Origin: Triticum aestivum
Lineage: Eukaryota > Streptophyta > Magnoliopsida > Poales > Poaceae
NCBI RefSeq assembly: GCF_018294505.1
Contig: NC_057814.1
Location: 38,795,239 to 38,859,238, forward strand
Length of the DNA stretch: 64,000 nt
Reading direction: 5' to 3'
Made by a program: the position numbers and the translations under genes
Shown: piece after piece, positions 46,332-56,962 of the stretch
Layout of the letters: each line of letters starts with the position of its first letter
How positions within the stretch are numbered: the stretch's first letter is position 1
Notes under the pieces: generated by a model
Databases searched by the model: none
What the model was told of the DNA's origin: nothing
What the model saw: only the letters and a program-made list of their open reading frames with translations

Positions 46332-47628
46332 TCTTTTGCAACGCGAGGATGAGCTGGTTGTCGTCGAGGAATTTGATCAGCATTTTCTTCAGGTGCATTA
46401 GCTCGACGTTCTTCACGTTCTGGAATGAATTCTTCAGCAGATTCTTCGGTAGGAATGACATCCTCAGTAGCCTTGAACTTGATAGTTTCCTCAGGTGCTG
46501 GTTCATCTATCACAGAAGGTAGGTTCTCTATTGGGTTTCTTGTCAGTGAGGAGTTCATAGGCAGTCTTCTTGAAGAATTTGTGAAGATATACTCTGTTGA
46601 TGATATGACACGCAGTATCAATTGCATCAATCCAGAAACGACGAGGTGTTTTGTATTCATCAAGCATAGTGCGAGCCATCTCAGCAAGAGTCCTATTCTT
46701 GCGCTCCACGATGCCATTCTGCTGAGGAGTATAAGGAGCAGATAACTCATGAGTAATACCAAGTTCATCAAGATAGTCATCGAGACCAGATTTCTTGAAC
46801 TCAGTTCCATTGTCACTTCTGATGTGCTTGATCTTCACACCAAAGTTGGTTGAAGCCCTCGAGGAAAATCGTTTGAAGACTTCCTGCACTTCATGTTTGT
46901 AAGTAACAATGTGTACCCATGTGTAGCGAGAGTAATCATCAACAATAACAAAGCCATATTGAGATGCATCATTTGAAACTGCAGAATAATGGTTAGGACC
47001 GAAGAGATCCATGTGAAGCAATTCAAATGGTCGAGTAGTAGTCATGATAGTCTTTGCTGCGTGCTTAGCCTTTGTCATCTTCCCAGCTTCACAGGCTCCG
47101 CATAAGTGATCCTTGAGGAATTTGACATTCTCAATGCCGATGACATGCTTCTTCTTTGCAAGCGTGTGCAAATTCCTCATGCCTGCATGACCAAGTCGTC
47201 GATGCCATAGCCAGCCTTCTGAAGCTATTGCAAGTAGGCACACGGCTGGTTGAGGTCCTATAGAGAAATCAACAATATACAAGTCTCTTCTCCTAAAGCC
47301 TTCGAAGACTTTGGAATTGTCAGCTTCCATAACCACAACACAATGATACTTGCCAAAGAAAACAACCATATCAAGATCACAAAGCATTGAGACGGACATG
47401 AGGTTGTATCCTAAGGACTCGACAAGCATGACTTTGTCCATGTGTCTATCCTTTGTGATCACAACCTTACCTAGACCCAATACCTGACTTTTGCCTTTGT
47501 CAGCGAAGATGATATGCTTCAGATGCGATGGTGATAAGGGAGCATCCATCAATAGATTCTTGTCACCAGTCATGTGATTTGTACATCCACTATCGAGGAC
47601 CCACTCAGTGGCTTTGGGTTGATCATCC
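46332..47628 (-). pseudogene. Outer Copia pol: protease tail, integrase and RT linker, with internal deletion
   Basis: Reading leftward from 47628, V-L-D-S-G-C-T-N-H-M-T-G is the Copia protease active-site segment. The GAG-pre-integrase zinc motif (W-H-R-R-L-G-H, C-G-A-C) follows. The integrase core has its first Asp in L-H-M-D-L-F-G-P, the second in R-S-D-N-G-T-E-F, and the Glu in G-I-V-E-R-K-N-R. At about 46530 the reading jumps from K-K-P-N straight into the integrase-RT linker in another frame, so roughly 200 bp seem deleted. The linker (E-E-x-A-E-E-F-I-P-E) then reaches the CACTA breakpoint. Confidence 0.82.
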
Positions 47629-48122
47629 TGCAGATGAATTAGTACAGCTTACGAACTCATATACTTCATCAGTGAAGAATATGACATCAATTCATCAGAT
47701 CAATTTCATCAAGCAACAGAACAGATAAAGCAATATGAGGACGTGAGAAATGAAAGTTCATTTCTTCATGATTAGCCTGCGTCCTTTCAGGCACTTTTCA
47801 GGTCTCCAGCAAATTCTTCAGACGTTCACGCACGTCTGGAGACTTGACCCTGCAGAAGAGATTAGTTCTTTTTCTTCACCACACACATCTGAAGGGGTGG
47901 CAAAGAGTTCATCACTCTGCGAGCTCCATACGAGAAAGGTGGCATAGAAGCCAATCCATTTCGTTTCACATAAGAGGAGTTAGGGTAAGCATATGAATAA
48001 GCAGAGAAATTCTTCGAGGACTTATGAACATAATGGTTAGAAGAATAATGCTCATATTCATAGTCCTTAGCTCTTCCCTGCGAAACAGAGTTGTTAGCAC
48101 GATGATATTCATATGAGGACTT
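47629..48122 (-). other. Decayed gag-protease junction of the outer Copia element
   Basis: The expected frame can still be followed in pieces (Y-E-Y-E-H-Y-S-S-N-H type) but is broken by stops. No separate gene is present. Confidence 0.5.
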
Positions 48123-50437
48123 TCATCCTTTTGAGGAATTTGATCCACGTGAGGAATTTGGTCCGTATGAGGACTTGGATCCATATGAAGAATTTGGTCC
48201 ATATGAAGAATTTGATCTGGGGTTCCTATTCTTCATGGGTGGTGTCATGAGGACATTCACCTGAAGACTTTCAAGGCATCTTTTGGGAACCCAGATTTTC
48301 TTCATAGGGGAACCGTTCCTGCAGTTAGTGCCAACATATCTAGCAAATACTTCACCATTCTGATTTTTGAACAGTTTATAATTGGAGTCAAATGACTCAT
48401 CAGAAGAATGAGAAGATTCACATGTAAAGCCAGATAAATTAGATGGGTCAACTGGAGGACCCTTTGCAGCAACCCATGAGGTTTTGGGGTACTGCTCAGG
48501 CTTCCAATATGTATCATCAGCATTGAGTTTCCTCTCAAAGGCAATACCCTCTTTCCTAGGGTTCTTGTTGAGGATCTACTTTTTAAGCACATCACAAAGA
48601 GTCTGATGCCCTTTGAGGCTTTTGTACATGCCTGTCATGTACAATTCCTTCAGCACTGCATCGTCAGTGATACTAGCAATGTCCTCAGATGAGGAATTAG
48701 TGATAGCAGAGGCAGGTGAAGAATTTGTAACATTAGAAGCATTTGAACATTCAGGTGAAGATTTAGCATATTCACGTTCAATGCATTTCAAACATGGAGG
48801 AACAAATTCTTCCTGAGAAGCGCTGATTTGTTGAGCAAGTAATGAATCGCGCTCCTTCTGAAGATCTTCATAACTCACTCTTAGCTTTTCAATATCTTGC
48901 TTTCTTTGAAGAAATTCATAAGAAAGCTTCTCATGATCAGATAAGAGAGTGTTATGATGACCTTGAAGGTTGTCAAACCTAGTCTGAAGTCTCTGAAGAT
49001 TTTCAGTCAAGGTTTTAGTGCGATCCATTTCTTCACCCAACATATCATCACTTTTGTCTAGCATGTTTTGAACCTTTTCAAAAGCCCTTTGTTGTTTCAC
49101 AGCAATCTTAGAAAGTTTAGAATAGCTGGGCTTGAGATTTTCATCAGATTCATTCTCACTTGATTCAGAGGAGGTATATTTGAGTACCTTGGCACCCTTT
49201 GCCATGAAGCAATAGGTGGGAGCGTAGTCATCATTGCCTTCATCAGCCTTGTTGGTGAGGTCATTTTCTGCAGTGTTGAAGATAGACTTGCTGACGAATG
49301 CAGTAGCGAGGGCTAGGCTCGCCACACAGGATTCGAACTCCTCAGATGCCTCCTCTTCCTCATTTTCTTCAGATTAAGCCTCAGAGTCCATTTCCTTGCC
49401 AATGAATGCCCGAGCCTTCTTGGAGCTGCTCTTCTTGTGAGATGAAGACTTCGAGGATTTTGATGATGAAGATTTTGAGGATTTCTTCTTTTTCTTCGCA
49501 TCATCAGAACTGTAATCCTTGTATTTCTTCTTCTTTGATTCCTTTCCCACTGAGGACAGTCTTGAATGTAGTGTCCAGGTTTCTTGCATTTGTGGCAAAG
49601 CCTCTTCTTGTAGTCACTGGATGAGGAATCATTGCTCCTTGAGGGTCTTCCAAAGCGACCACGTCTTGAGAACTTCTGGAATTTCTTCACGAGCAGTGCT
49701 AGCTCATGACTCAGCTCTTCAGGATCACCAAGGCTACTACCAGAATCTTCATCTCCAGACTCAGAAACTGCCTTGGCCTTTAGTGCACGTGATCTGGCAT
49801 AGCTCGAACCATAGAGATCTCTCTTTTCAGCAAGCTGGAACTCATGAGTATTTAGCCTCTCGAGGATATCAGCGGGATCAAGTGACTTGTAATCAGCATG
49901 TTCTTGTATCATCAATGCCAGAGTATCAAATGAGGAGTCAAGCGATCTCTGCAATTTCTTCACCACCTCACGGTCGGTGATGTCAGTGGCACCAAGCGCT
50001 TGAAGCTCATTTGAGATGTCAGTGAGGCGATTGAAGGTTTGTTGAACATTTTCATTGTCAAGTCTTTTGAAGCGGTTGAAGAGATTGCGAAGAACATCAA
50101 CTCGAGAGTCACGCTGTGTTGAGACTCCTTCATTGACTTTGGACAGCCTATCCCAGATAAGCTTAGCAGTTTCCAAAGCACTCACTCTTCCATACTGTCC
50201 TTTGCTCAGATGGTCACAAATGATATTCTTTGCTTGAGAATCGAGTTGCTTGAATCTCTTCACATCAGCAGCATTCAGAGAAGGTGTGACTGAGGGAACA
50301 CCATTTTCCACAACATACCAGAGATCGTTATCAATTGCCTCAAGATGCATTCGCATCTTATTCTTCCAGTAGGGGTAGTCCGTCCCATCGAAGGTAGGAC
50401 ACCCAGCAGAGACCTTGATCATACCTGCGGTCGACAT
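48123..50437 (-). pseudogene. Outer Copia gag with zinc knuckle and coiled coil, several disruptions
   Basis: ATG at 50437 (MSTAGMIKVSAGCP). Residues about 10-200 form the UBN2-type gag core (F-D-G-T-D-Y-P-Y-W). A CCHC knuckle, CHKCKKPGHYIQDC, lies near 49597-49560. A frame change near 49550 leads into a K/S-rich linker. A TAA follows at 49374-49376, then a long acidic coiled coil (R-L-Q-T-R-F-D-N-L-Q) to a TAG at 48576-48578. The same frame continues as an S-S-Y-G-P repeat (18-21 nt period, 48125-48215) to a TGA at 48123. At least one frameshift and two stops make it non-functional. Confidence 0.82.
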
Positions 50438-50485
50438 AACTAAAACTCCAGGCGGTTAAACCAAAATCACACAGAACAAGGGAGT

Positions 50486-50502
50486 ACCTTGCTCTGATAC
50501 CA
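50486..50502 (-). other. Primer binding site, initiator tRNA-Met type
   Basis: TGGTATCAGAGCAAGGT on the minus strand is exactly complementary to the 3' end of plant initiator tRNA-Met. It lies eight bases inside the LTR boundary. Confidence 0.88.
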
Positions 50503-50510
50503 ATTAAAAG

Positions 50511-52012
50511 TGTGTTATATCGACTAGAGGGGGGTGAATAGGCGATTTTTATGAATTCTTCACTGAGGAATTTGCCGGTGAGGAAATTCCTTAGCAAAGA
50601 ACTACTAGCAGCGGAATAAGTACTCAAAAGTAAACATAACAGAACACAAGCATGGTCATCATGATGAAATGAAGACAAGCACAGAGTACAGAAAGCGTAA
50701 TCACAGGATAACACAGGATGAAGACAAACAGACTGAAGAAATTGAACTGAGGAAATTGAGAAAGTCTTCAGTCAAAGTCTTCAAACATAGATATGAACAA
50801 GCACACAACACAGTAATGAGGAAATGAAAGAGTTGAGGAAATAGAACCAGTAGGCTTGATGAAGACAATGATTTGGTAGACCAGTTCCAACTGCTGTCTC
50901 AGTTGTACATCTGGTTGGAGCGGCTAGGTATTTAAACCTGAGGACACACAGTCCTGGACACATAGTCCTCACCGTATTCACCTTGAGCTAAGGTCACACA
51001 GACCGCCCAATCACTCGTGGTAAGTCTTCAGGTGACTTCCGAACCTTCACAAACTCGGTCACTCGGCGATCCACAATTCCTCTTGGATGCTCTAGACCAT
51101 GACGCCTAACCGTCTGGAAGAAGCACAATCTTCAAAGGTAACAAGCGTCGGATCCACGCAGGATCAATCTCTTCAGTGATGCTCAATCACTTTGGGTTTG
51201 TAGGTGTTTGGGTTTGGATTTTCCTCACTCGATGATTTTCGCTCAAAGTCCTCGAGAGGATGGGATGCTCTCAAATGACAAGTGTCAGTTTCTCTCGGAG
51301 CAGCCAACCAGCTAGTGGTTGTAGGGGGGCGGCTATTTATAGCCTAGGGAGCAGCCCGACATGATAAGACATAAATGCCCTTCAATGATATGACCGTTAG
51401 GTGGGTAGATATTTTGGTACAGCTGGCGCGTAGCACAGCAATGGTCGGAAATTTGAGTATCAAATTCCTCAGGGCTATCATGTTCCTCACAGTGTAGGCA
51501 ATCCGCACTGGCGAATTCCTAACTCCTCAGTTAGAACAAATTCCTCAGAGACCAGAAAAACTTCGTCTCTGTCACTGAAGAATATGACTGAACTGTATGA
51601 GATTTCCAATGGCTTCACTCGAAGGGATTGGTAGGTGTAGGATTTTGAGTTGAGCATCACATGGAAATTTTTCCTTAGTATTTCCTCGATCCCCTTTAAC
51701 AGTACGGTGTTTCCTATGACTCAAGAAAGAGAAAATGAAACTACGGAAACAAAAGTCTTCACGCTTCATGTTCCTCGAATGAATACCAAGTCTTCAAGGT
51801 CACACCAATTTCTTCACTTTCAAAGTCTTCAGAAAGTCTTCTGAAATCCAAAGTCTTCAGTCGAAGAACTTCATTTTAGGGGTCGACTTTCTCTGTAAAT
51901 ATCAAACTTCTCATAGACTTATAGACATGTGTACACTCATAAACGCATTAGTCCCTTAACCTATAAGTCTTCAATACACCAAAATCACTAAGGGGCACTA
52001 GATGCACTTACA
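50511..52012 (-). repeat. 5' LTR of the outer Copia element (1502 bp)
   Basis: On the minus strand it starts TGTAAGTGCATCTAGTGCCC at 52012 and ends TATAACACA at 50511. A TATA box lies at 51334-51341. Its right edge is followed by ATAAG and intron sequence of EPSPS. Confidence 0.82.
51334..51341 (-). promoter_or_regulatory. TATA box in outer Copia 5' LTR
   Basis: TATAAATA on the minus strand, in the context GGCTATAAATAGCC. It would drive leftward transcription of the Copia genome, away from the EPSPS exons. Confidence 0.6.
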
Positions 52013-52064
52013 ATAAGTGGCTTCCATGTGCTGTCATTCTCCCTGACGATGTGTAATATTGTAG

Positions 52065-53002
52065 GATGATGTGAAATTAGCTGAGGTACTTAAAATGATG
52101 GGAGCTAAGGTTACATGGACTGACACTAGTGTAACTGTTACTGGCCCACCGCGTCAGCCCTTTGGAAGGAAACACTTAAAGGTTGTCGATGTCAACATGA
52201 ACAAAATGCCTGACGTGGCCATGACTCTTGCCGTTGTTGCCCTCTTTGCCGATGGTCCAACTGCTATCAGAGATGGTAAACTTTCTATGGCCTTCCATAC
52301 CTAGCAATCAACCATGCGCGTCGCGATTACTCTGTGGCATCAGGGAGGGGATAAAGGACTCGAAATCACTATGTTATGTCCTGACACTTGTTCATTCTCT
52401 TCTGCAGTTGCCTCCCGGAGAGTGAAGGAAACTGAAAGAATGGTTGTGATCCGGACCGAGCTGACGAAGGTAATAATACACAATGTCTCCTGTTCTTAAA
52501 AATTTCATAGAAATTTCTGAAATTTCGCAGATTTCAGTGGGGACCGAAATATTTTTAACCCCGAAATTTTGGTGCAGATTCAAACTGATTTCAAAAAAAA
52601 ATCATTTTAAAATTTATTAAAATTAAGTGGAATTTGAAATCTCAAAATCCAAAATAGTTTCAGAAATATGTGAAATTTCGAAATTTCGCATATTTCAGTG
52701 AGCTCCGAAATTATTTTGTTTCCGAAATTAAAAAGCTTCCCGAGGTGCTTAATCTAACCTGTCCTGTATCCTGTGTCATATAGCTGGGAGCAACGGTGGA
52801 GGAAGGCCCAGACTACTGCATCATCATGCCACCGGAGAAGCTGAACGTCACGGCGATTGACACATACGACGACCACCTGATGGTGATGGCCTTCTCCCTG
52901 GCGGCCTGCGCCGAGGTGCCAGTCACCATTAGGGACCCCGGGTGCACCCGCAAGACCTTCCCCAACTACTTCGACGTGCTAAGCACCTTCGTCAAGAACT
53001 AG
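52065..53002 (+). pseudogene. EPSPS: EPSP synthase copy 1, exons 6-8 (probable pseudogene or remodelled allele)
   Basis: 5-enolpyruvylshikimate-3-phosphate synthase (shikimate pathway, plastid; glyphosate target). Three exons with correct GT/AG sites: 52065-52275, 52408-52469 and 52784-53002. They match the end of the plant protein ([32 protein letters not shown]-like, [10 protein letters not shown]). By E. coli numbering, the residues equivalent to D313, K340, E341, R344 and K411 are present. The conserved D-D-H-R-M-A-M is D-D-H-L-M-V-M, losing the R386 equivalent that contacts PEP. The usual S-W-R before V-K-E-T reads S-R-R. Exons 1-5 are absent from the window; the nested transposons occupy the preceding intron. 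Frames are intact, but the substitutions suggest relaxed selection. Confidence 0.9.
52500..52735. repeat. GAAATTTCG-type AT-rich repeat in EPSPS intron 7
   Basis: Contains GAAATTTCGCAGATTTCAGT and TTCAAACTGATTT. These resemble the AT-rich segment of every unit in the 16966-31317 array (GAAATTTTGCATATTTCGGT, then TTCAAACTGATTTTAAAAA). It is probably the same dispersed repeat family. Confidence 0.6.
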
Positions 53003-54062
53003 ATGGGGGAATCCATGGTCTGAGGAATTTTTGTCTTTTTCATCTTCTCGCGAGATGGTGTATGAGTCTGTAATATTAGTTTTGTAGTGCGTGAGTCCAG
53101 AGGTAAAATGAAATGTATTGCACACTATATTCGTTTTTTGAATAAGAAATAAATTACTGTTCTGTGATCTAGATGCCATGCTGCTGATCTTCGGCATGCC
53201 TATAGGAAAGGGGGCAGCATTCCCTAATACTCAAACCTAAATGAAGTAGTCCAGGTATGGATCTCAACAAGAGATCCTATGGAGGGAGAGCGCGGTACCG
53301 GCATAGAACATGAGTGCTCATTGTTGTTAATTGTGCGTTAGGCATGCTATGAAAGCATAATTAGTGTGGCATTTCAACAGATACTACTAATGTGCTGGGC
53401 GAAATAGTTAGCGTAAACAAGCGGGCCCAGTTTGTGTTGCGAATGGAATCATGTGATGAACATTTCCTACCCTACATAAAACAAATATTCTAGAGCGCGG
53501 AGGTGTAACCTCATGTCGGAATGTGCGCATTTCGCTTCAGTGAGTTTCAGAACACCGATCGGCGGGGACTATATTTGTCTCCCATAGCGGCTTGCCTGCA
53601 AAGGTATATTCCAGTCCGGACCGATCACCGTCCTCGTCACTGCGGTGAGGTGTAAGAAATGGACTGGTTAACAGACTCCACTTCATTATTGTAAAATCAT
53701 TCCCCATGCCTTCCAAGCCCACACACTTTACAATGGACACTGTCGCTCGTCTTTTGTTGATAGTGGAAATGGACACGTCTCCGTTGCTAAAGGAAATTGA
53801 AATTGGAGTCAGGAGCCACGGGAGAGATTGATATTTATTGGTTGGGTGTATGGTGACATGAAGTGCCTTGCTGGCCCACCACATTGCATATCTTTTGTGT
53901 GCTTCCGGTACTATTTTAGCACGTGCATGGCTACACATCTCTATTCAGCTTTGATTTGCTATCTTCACCTTTATGCGTAGTAAAAATCATATATTCGACA
54001 CATCATAGGCCCACGGCTAAATCATCGGTCATCAAACAAGCTACAAAATCTGGTATGTAGGG
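53003..54062 (+). other. EPSPS copy 1 3' UTR and duplicated downstream flank
   Basis: No gene. It includes a probable polyadenylation region (AATAAGAAATAAATT near 53140). It aligns nearly end to end with 61299-62625 downstream of copy 2, except for small indels and the MITE found only there. Confidence 0.75.
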
Positions 54063-54065
54063 CAA

Positions 54066-55559
54066 CACTAGTAGAAAAAGGGCCTTTAGTTCCGGTTCAT
54101 AAGGGCCTTTAGTCCCGGTTCTGGAACCGGGACTAAAGGGTCGTTACTAAAGCCTCCCCCTTTAATCCCGGTTCTTACATGAACCGGGACTAAAGGCCCT
54201 CCACGTGGCCGCTGCCTGGAGGTCCACCTTTAGTCCCGGTTGGTATCGGTACTAAAGGAAATTTTATGATTTTTTATGATTTTTTTTATTTTTAAATTTC
54301 TGAATTATTTTAACCTCTAATCTCTAATCACCCCTCAATTTAACCTCTAATCTCTAATCACCCCTCATCATTCCAAATCATCTAACTTCCCGGACGGTCC
54401 ACCCATCCTCTCACTACTCCAGTCTGAGCACGCTTAACTTCCGGGTTCTATTCTCCCTCGTTTCCAAGTCTGCACTTGTTGTTTTCCTGACAATAGTAAG
54501 ATGTCAATCCTATTAACCCTCAGGAATTTAGCTTGAGCATGAAGTCACACATTTCACTGTTTGAGTTTGAAACTATTGTTTTAAAAAACAATAATTATTT
54601 ATTAACACTAATATTTCTTGAATAAGTAGTTTGACCATAGTTTGACCACAGTTTGACCAGATTTGACCAAAATTCAAAAAAACTGAAATAATTATTTAGT
54701 AACACTAATATTTCTTGAATAATTAGTTTGACCATTGTTTGACCATAGTTTGACCAGATTTGACCAAAATTCAAAAAAACTGAAATAATTATTTAGTAAC
54801 AGTAATATTCTTGAATAATTATTTAGTAACACTAATACTTCTTGAATAAGTAGTTTGACCATAGTTTGACCAGATTTAACAAAAATTCAAAACAAAAAAA
54901 ATAGAAATTTGAGCATAACTTTTTTTCCTTTTAGAATTTGAGGATTCTAAAAATTTGCAAACAGGCCGTAGGCGGTCAAAATCGGATGCGGATTTTCGTG
55001 CTGAACACTAATATTATACTTTTTTTCTGACATCGTATGCAAAAGTTATAGCTGTTTTACATTTTCCCAACACTTTTTGCAAACTGTCCAAATTTAAGTT
55101 TTTAAATTTTCCTAACTAGTACATGTAGTAACATAACTACATCTGGAAGGATTTTAATTTTTGAAGTTTTTATCATTTTCTTTTGCTTTTTACAAAACTG
55201 AAAAGGCGATCCACAGGGGGGGTAGAGTTTGAAAATGGGACCTTTAGTACCGGTTCGTGCCATGAACCGGTATTAATGCCTCAAACCCCATTAGTACCGG
55301 TTGGTGGCTCGAACCGGGACTAAAGGTCTAACCTTTAGTACCGGTTGGTCCCACGAACCGGTACTGATGGGCATCGCACCCTTTAGTCCCGGTTCGTGGC
55401 ACCAACCGGGACTAAAGGTCCCATTTGAACCGGGACTAATGCATGTACGGTGCCCTAGCCGCTCGAACCGGGACTAATGCTCACATTAGTCCCGGCTCGT
55501 AATGCAACCAGGATTAATGCTCTTTTCTGGCCGAACCAAAGCCCTGTTTTCTACTAGTG
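54066..55559. mobile_element. Non-autonomous CACTA element, 1494 bp
   Basis: Starts CACTAGTAGAAAAAGGGCC and ends GGGCxxTGTTTTCTACTAGTG-like (reverse CACTAGTAGAAAACAGGGC). Target duplication CAA lies at 54063-54065 and 55560-55562. Both ends are packed with TTTAGTCCCGGTTC / GAACCGGGACTAAA motifs. The middle (54250-55220) is AT-rich with repeated TTTGACCA. No ORF. The paralogous flank at 62625-62640 has the uninterrupted site. Confidence 0.93.
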
Positions 55560-55562
55560 CAA

Positions 55563-56954
55563 CCACATAGCATGGGTTCCATGGACGGCACCAACACACA
55601 AAGAGGCGAAATCATGAGCAAGTTTACTACAATCATGTGGATAACTCACCCTAATGGTTTCATTGATTTGAATGGACCGTTGTAGGAATCCTCATTCAAT
55701 ATATGAGTCCCTTGGAGGAAATGGGGAAACAAATCGAAAGTGAGGAAACAAATCCAATTATTTTATTTGCATAGAAGCAGTGACGATATCTAGGGAGAGT
55801 GTACCACTTCACTCATGAAGTTAACACAAGTGAGAATTGATTTATGTTATTCATATAATTCAAAAGAGGAATATCATTTCTCGAGGAAAACTAACCTTCT
55901 CGCTATCGACACATGTGCGTCTGAGATTCTTCTTTACATTCTTGCATTGAGATGCCACAACTCTTTCCTAGGGAATCGGGTAAATATGTTGGCTAGTGAA
56001 AGCGAGCTATATCAGATCTAAGGAAGAATGGAGTTTTGCTAGCTCTTTGTTTCCTACATCCAGTGTAATTCCCTTCCGATCCCCTGCGTAAAGGGGTGTC
56101 GTGTTCTTTTTACAATGGGGGTGATCCCCCATCCATGTTTACATAAGAAAAGGTTGGTTGTAGGAAACCTTTTCTTGCTCAATCTGTTGCTTGTTAGTTA
56201 TGAACAATAGAAGCCGTTCAACATGAGCTTCAATAAGACTAGTCGAGAACCTTTGGCTGCTTGAACAATTCGAATGGCACATAATTCATGCTGGGCGGCA
56301 AGCATTGCCTACTCCAATGCCATGCAGGCTAGGTAAGGGAACATTGCAGTTTGCACAAAGAAAATTGCACAGTACTATGTGCAAAACATTTTCTTCCCTT
56401 ACCCTCGATGACTAGGGTAAATTCCCCCCCTCCAGTCTTCGCCGGTGAGCCCATAGATTCACCTCCCCTTTGCATGTCGCTCTGGAGGATGATGGCGGGA
56501 AGAGGAATTTCGATGCCGCCACATCGGCTAGTAGTTTAGGTTAGAGACTTTTAGTCCTCGCCACACTCGGTAGATGGAGGTGCTTCTTCTTAGACTTTGT
56601 ATTTGGGGCTTTGATCCTCCTTGGGTTTGTCTGTCCAGACGTAGTCGACGGAGCTCCAGTGTAGATTTCTGACTTTCTGTCATCTTATGACTATGATGTT
56701 AGGGTCTCTCGCGATTTGGTGTCACGTGCTTCAGATCTATTCATGGGTTCAACAACGACGATTACGGCTCCAAGACGATGGTCCTTAGGGAACATGCAGG
56801 GAGACTTCCTAGCTGTCATCGGTAAGTTCAAGTCGGGTCGTGCAGGGGAGCGACGACAACGATGCGTCAGCGGCTCATTCTGCTGGTGGTATTGGTCATT
56901 TGGTGGTCCATGAACTTTGATATAATTTTAGTTAAAATTGAGATGCGTTGTATG
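55563..56954 (+). other. Copy 1 flank continued, then unclassified DNA
   Basis: 55563 to about 55790 aligns with 62632-62812 of the copy 2 flank. Beyond that no gene is supported. The stretch 56400-56950, ending in TTTTAGTTAAAATTGAG...GTATGA, might be the 3' end of a decayed retroelement, but I see no diagnostic domain. Confidence 0.4.
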
Positions 56955-56962
56955 AATTTTTA

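Larger units (their letters stand above)
46332..52012 (-). mobile_element. Outer Copia LTR retrotransposon, 5' half (Sirevirus/Maximus-like)
   Basis: On the minus strand the order is 5' LTR (52012-50511), tRNA-iMet primer site, gag with zinc knuckle and coiled coil, protease and integrase, then RT, which continues at 15409-14714 beyond the CACTA insertion. This is the oldest element of the nest in view. It inserted 52 bp upstream of EPSPS exon 6; the right target-duplication copy would be ATAAG (52013-52017). Copia membership is certain; the family name is from memory. Confidence 0.85.

Noticed and set aside
54066..55559. The TTTAGTCCCGGTT-rich stretch as a CRISPR-like or microRNA locus
   Set aside because: The motifs are subterminal repeats of a CACTA element with clear TIRs, a CAA duplication and an empty site. 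Spacing is irregular, and there are no spacers.
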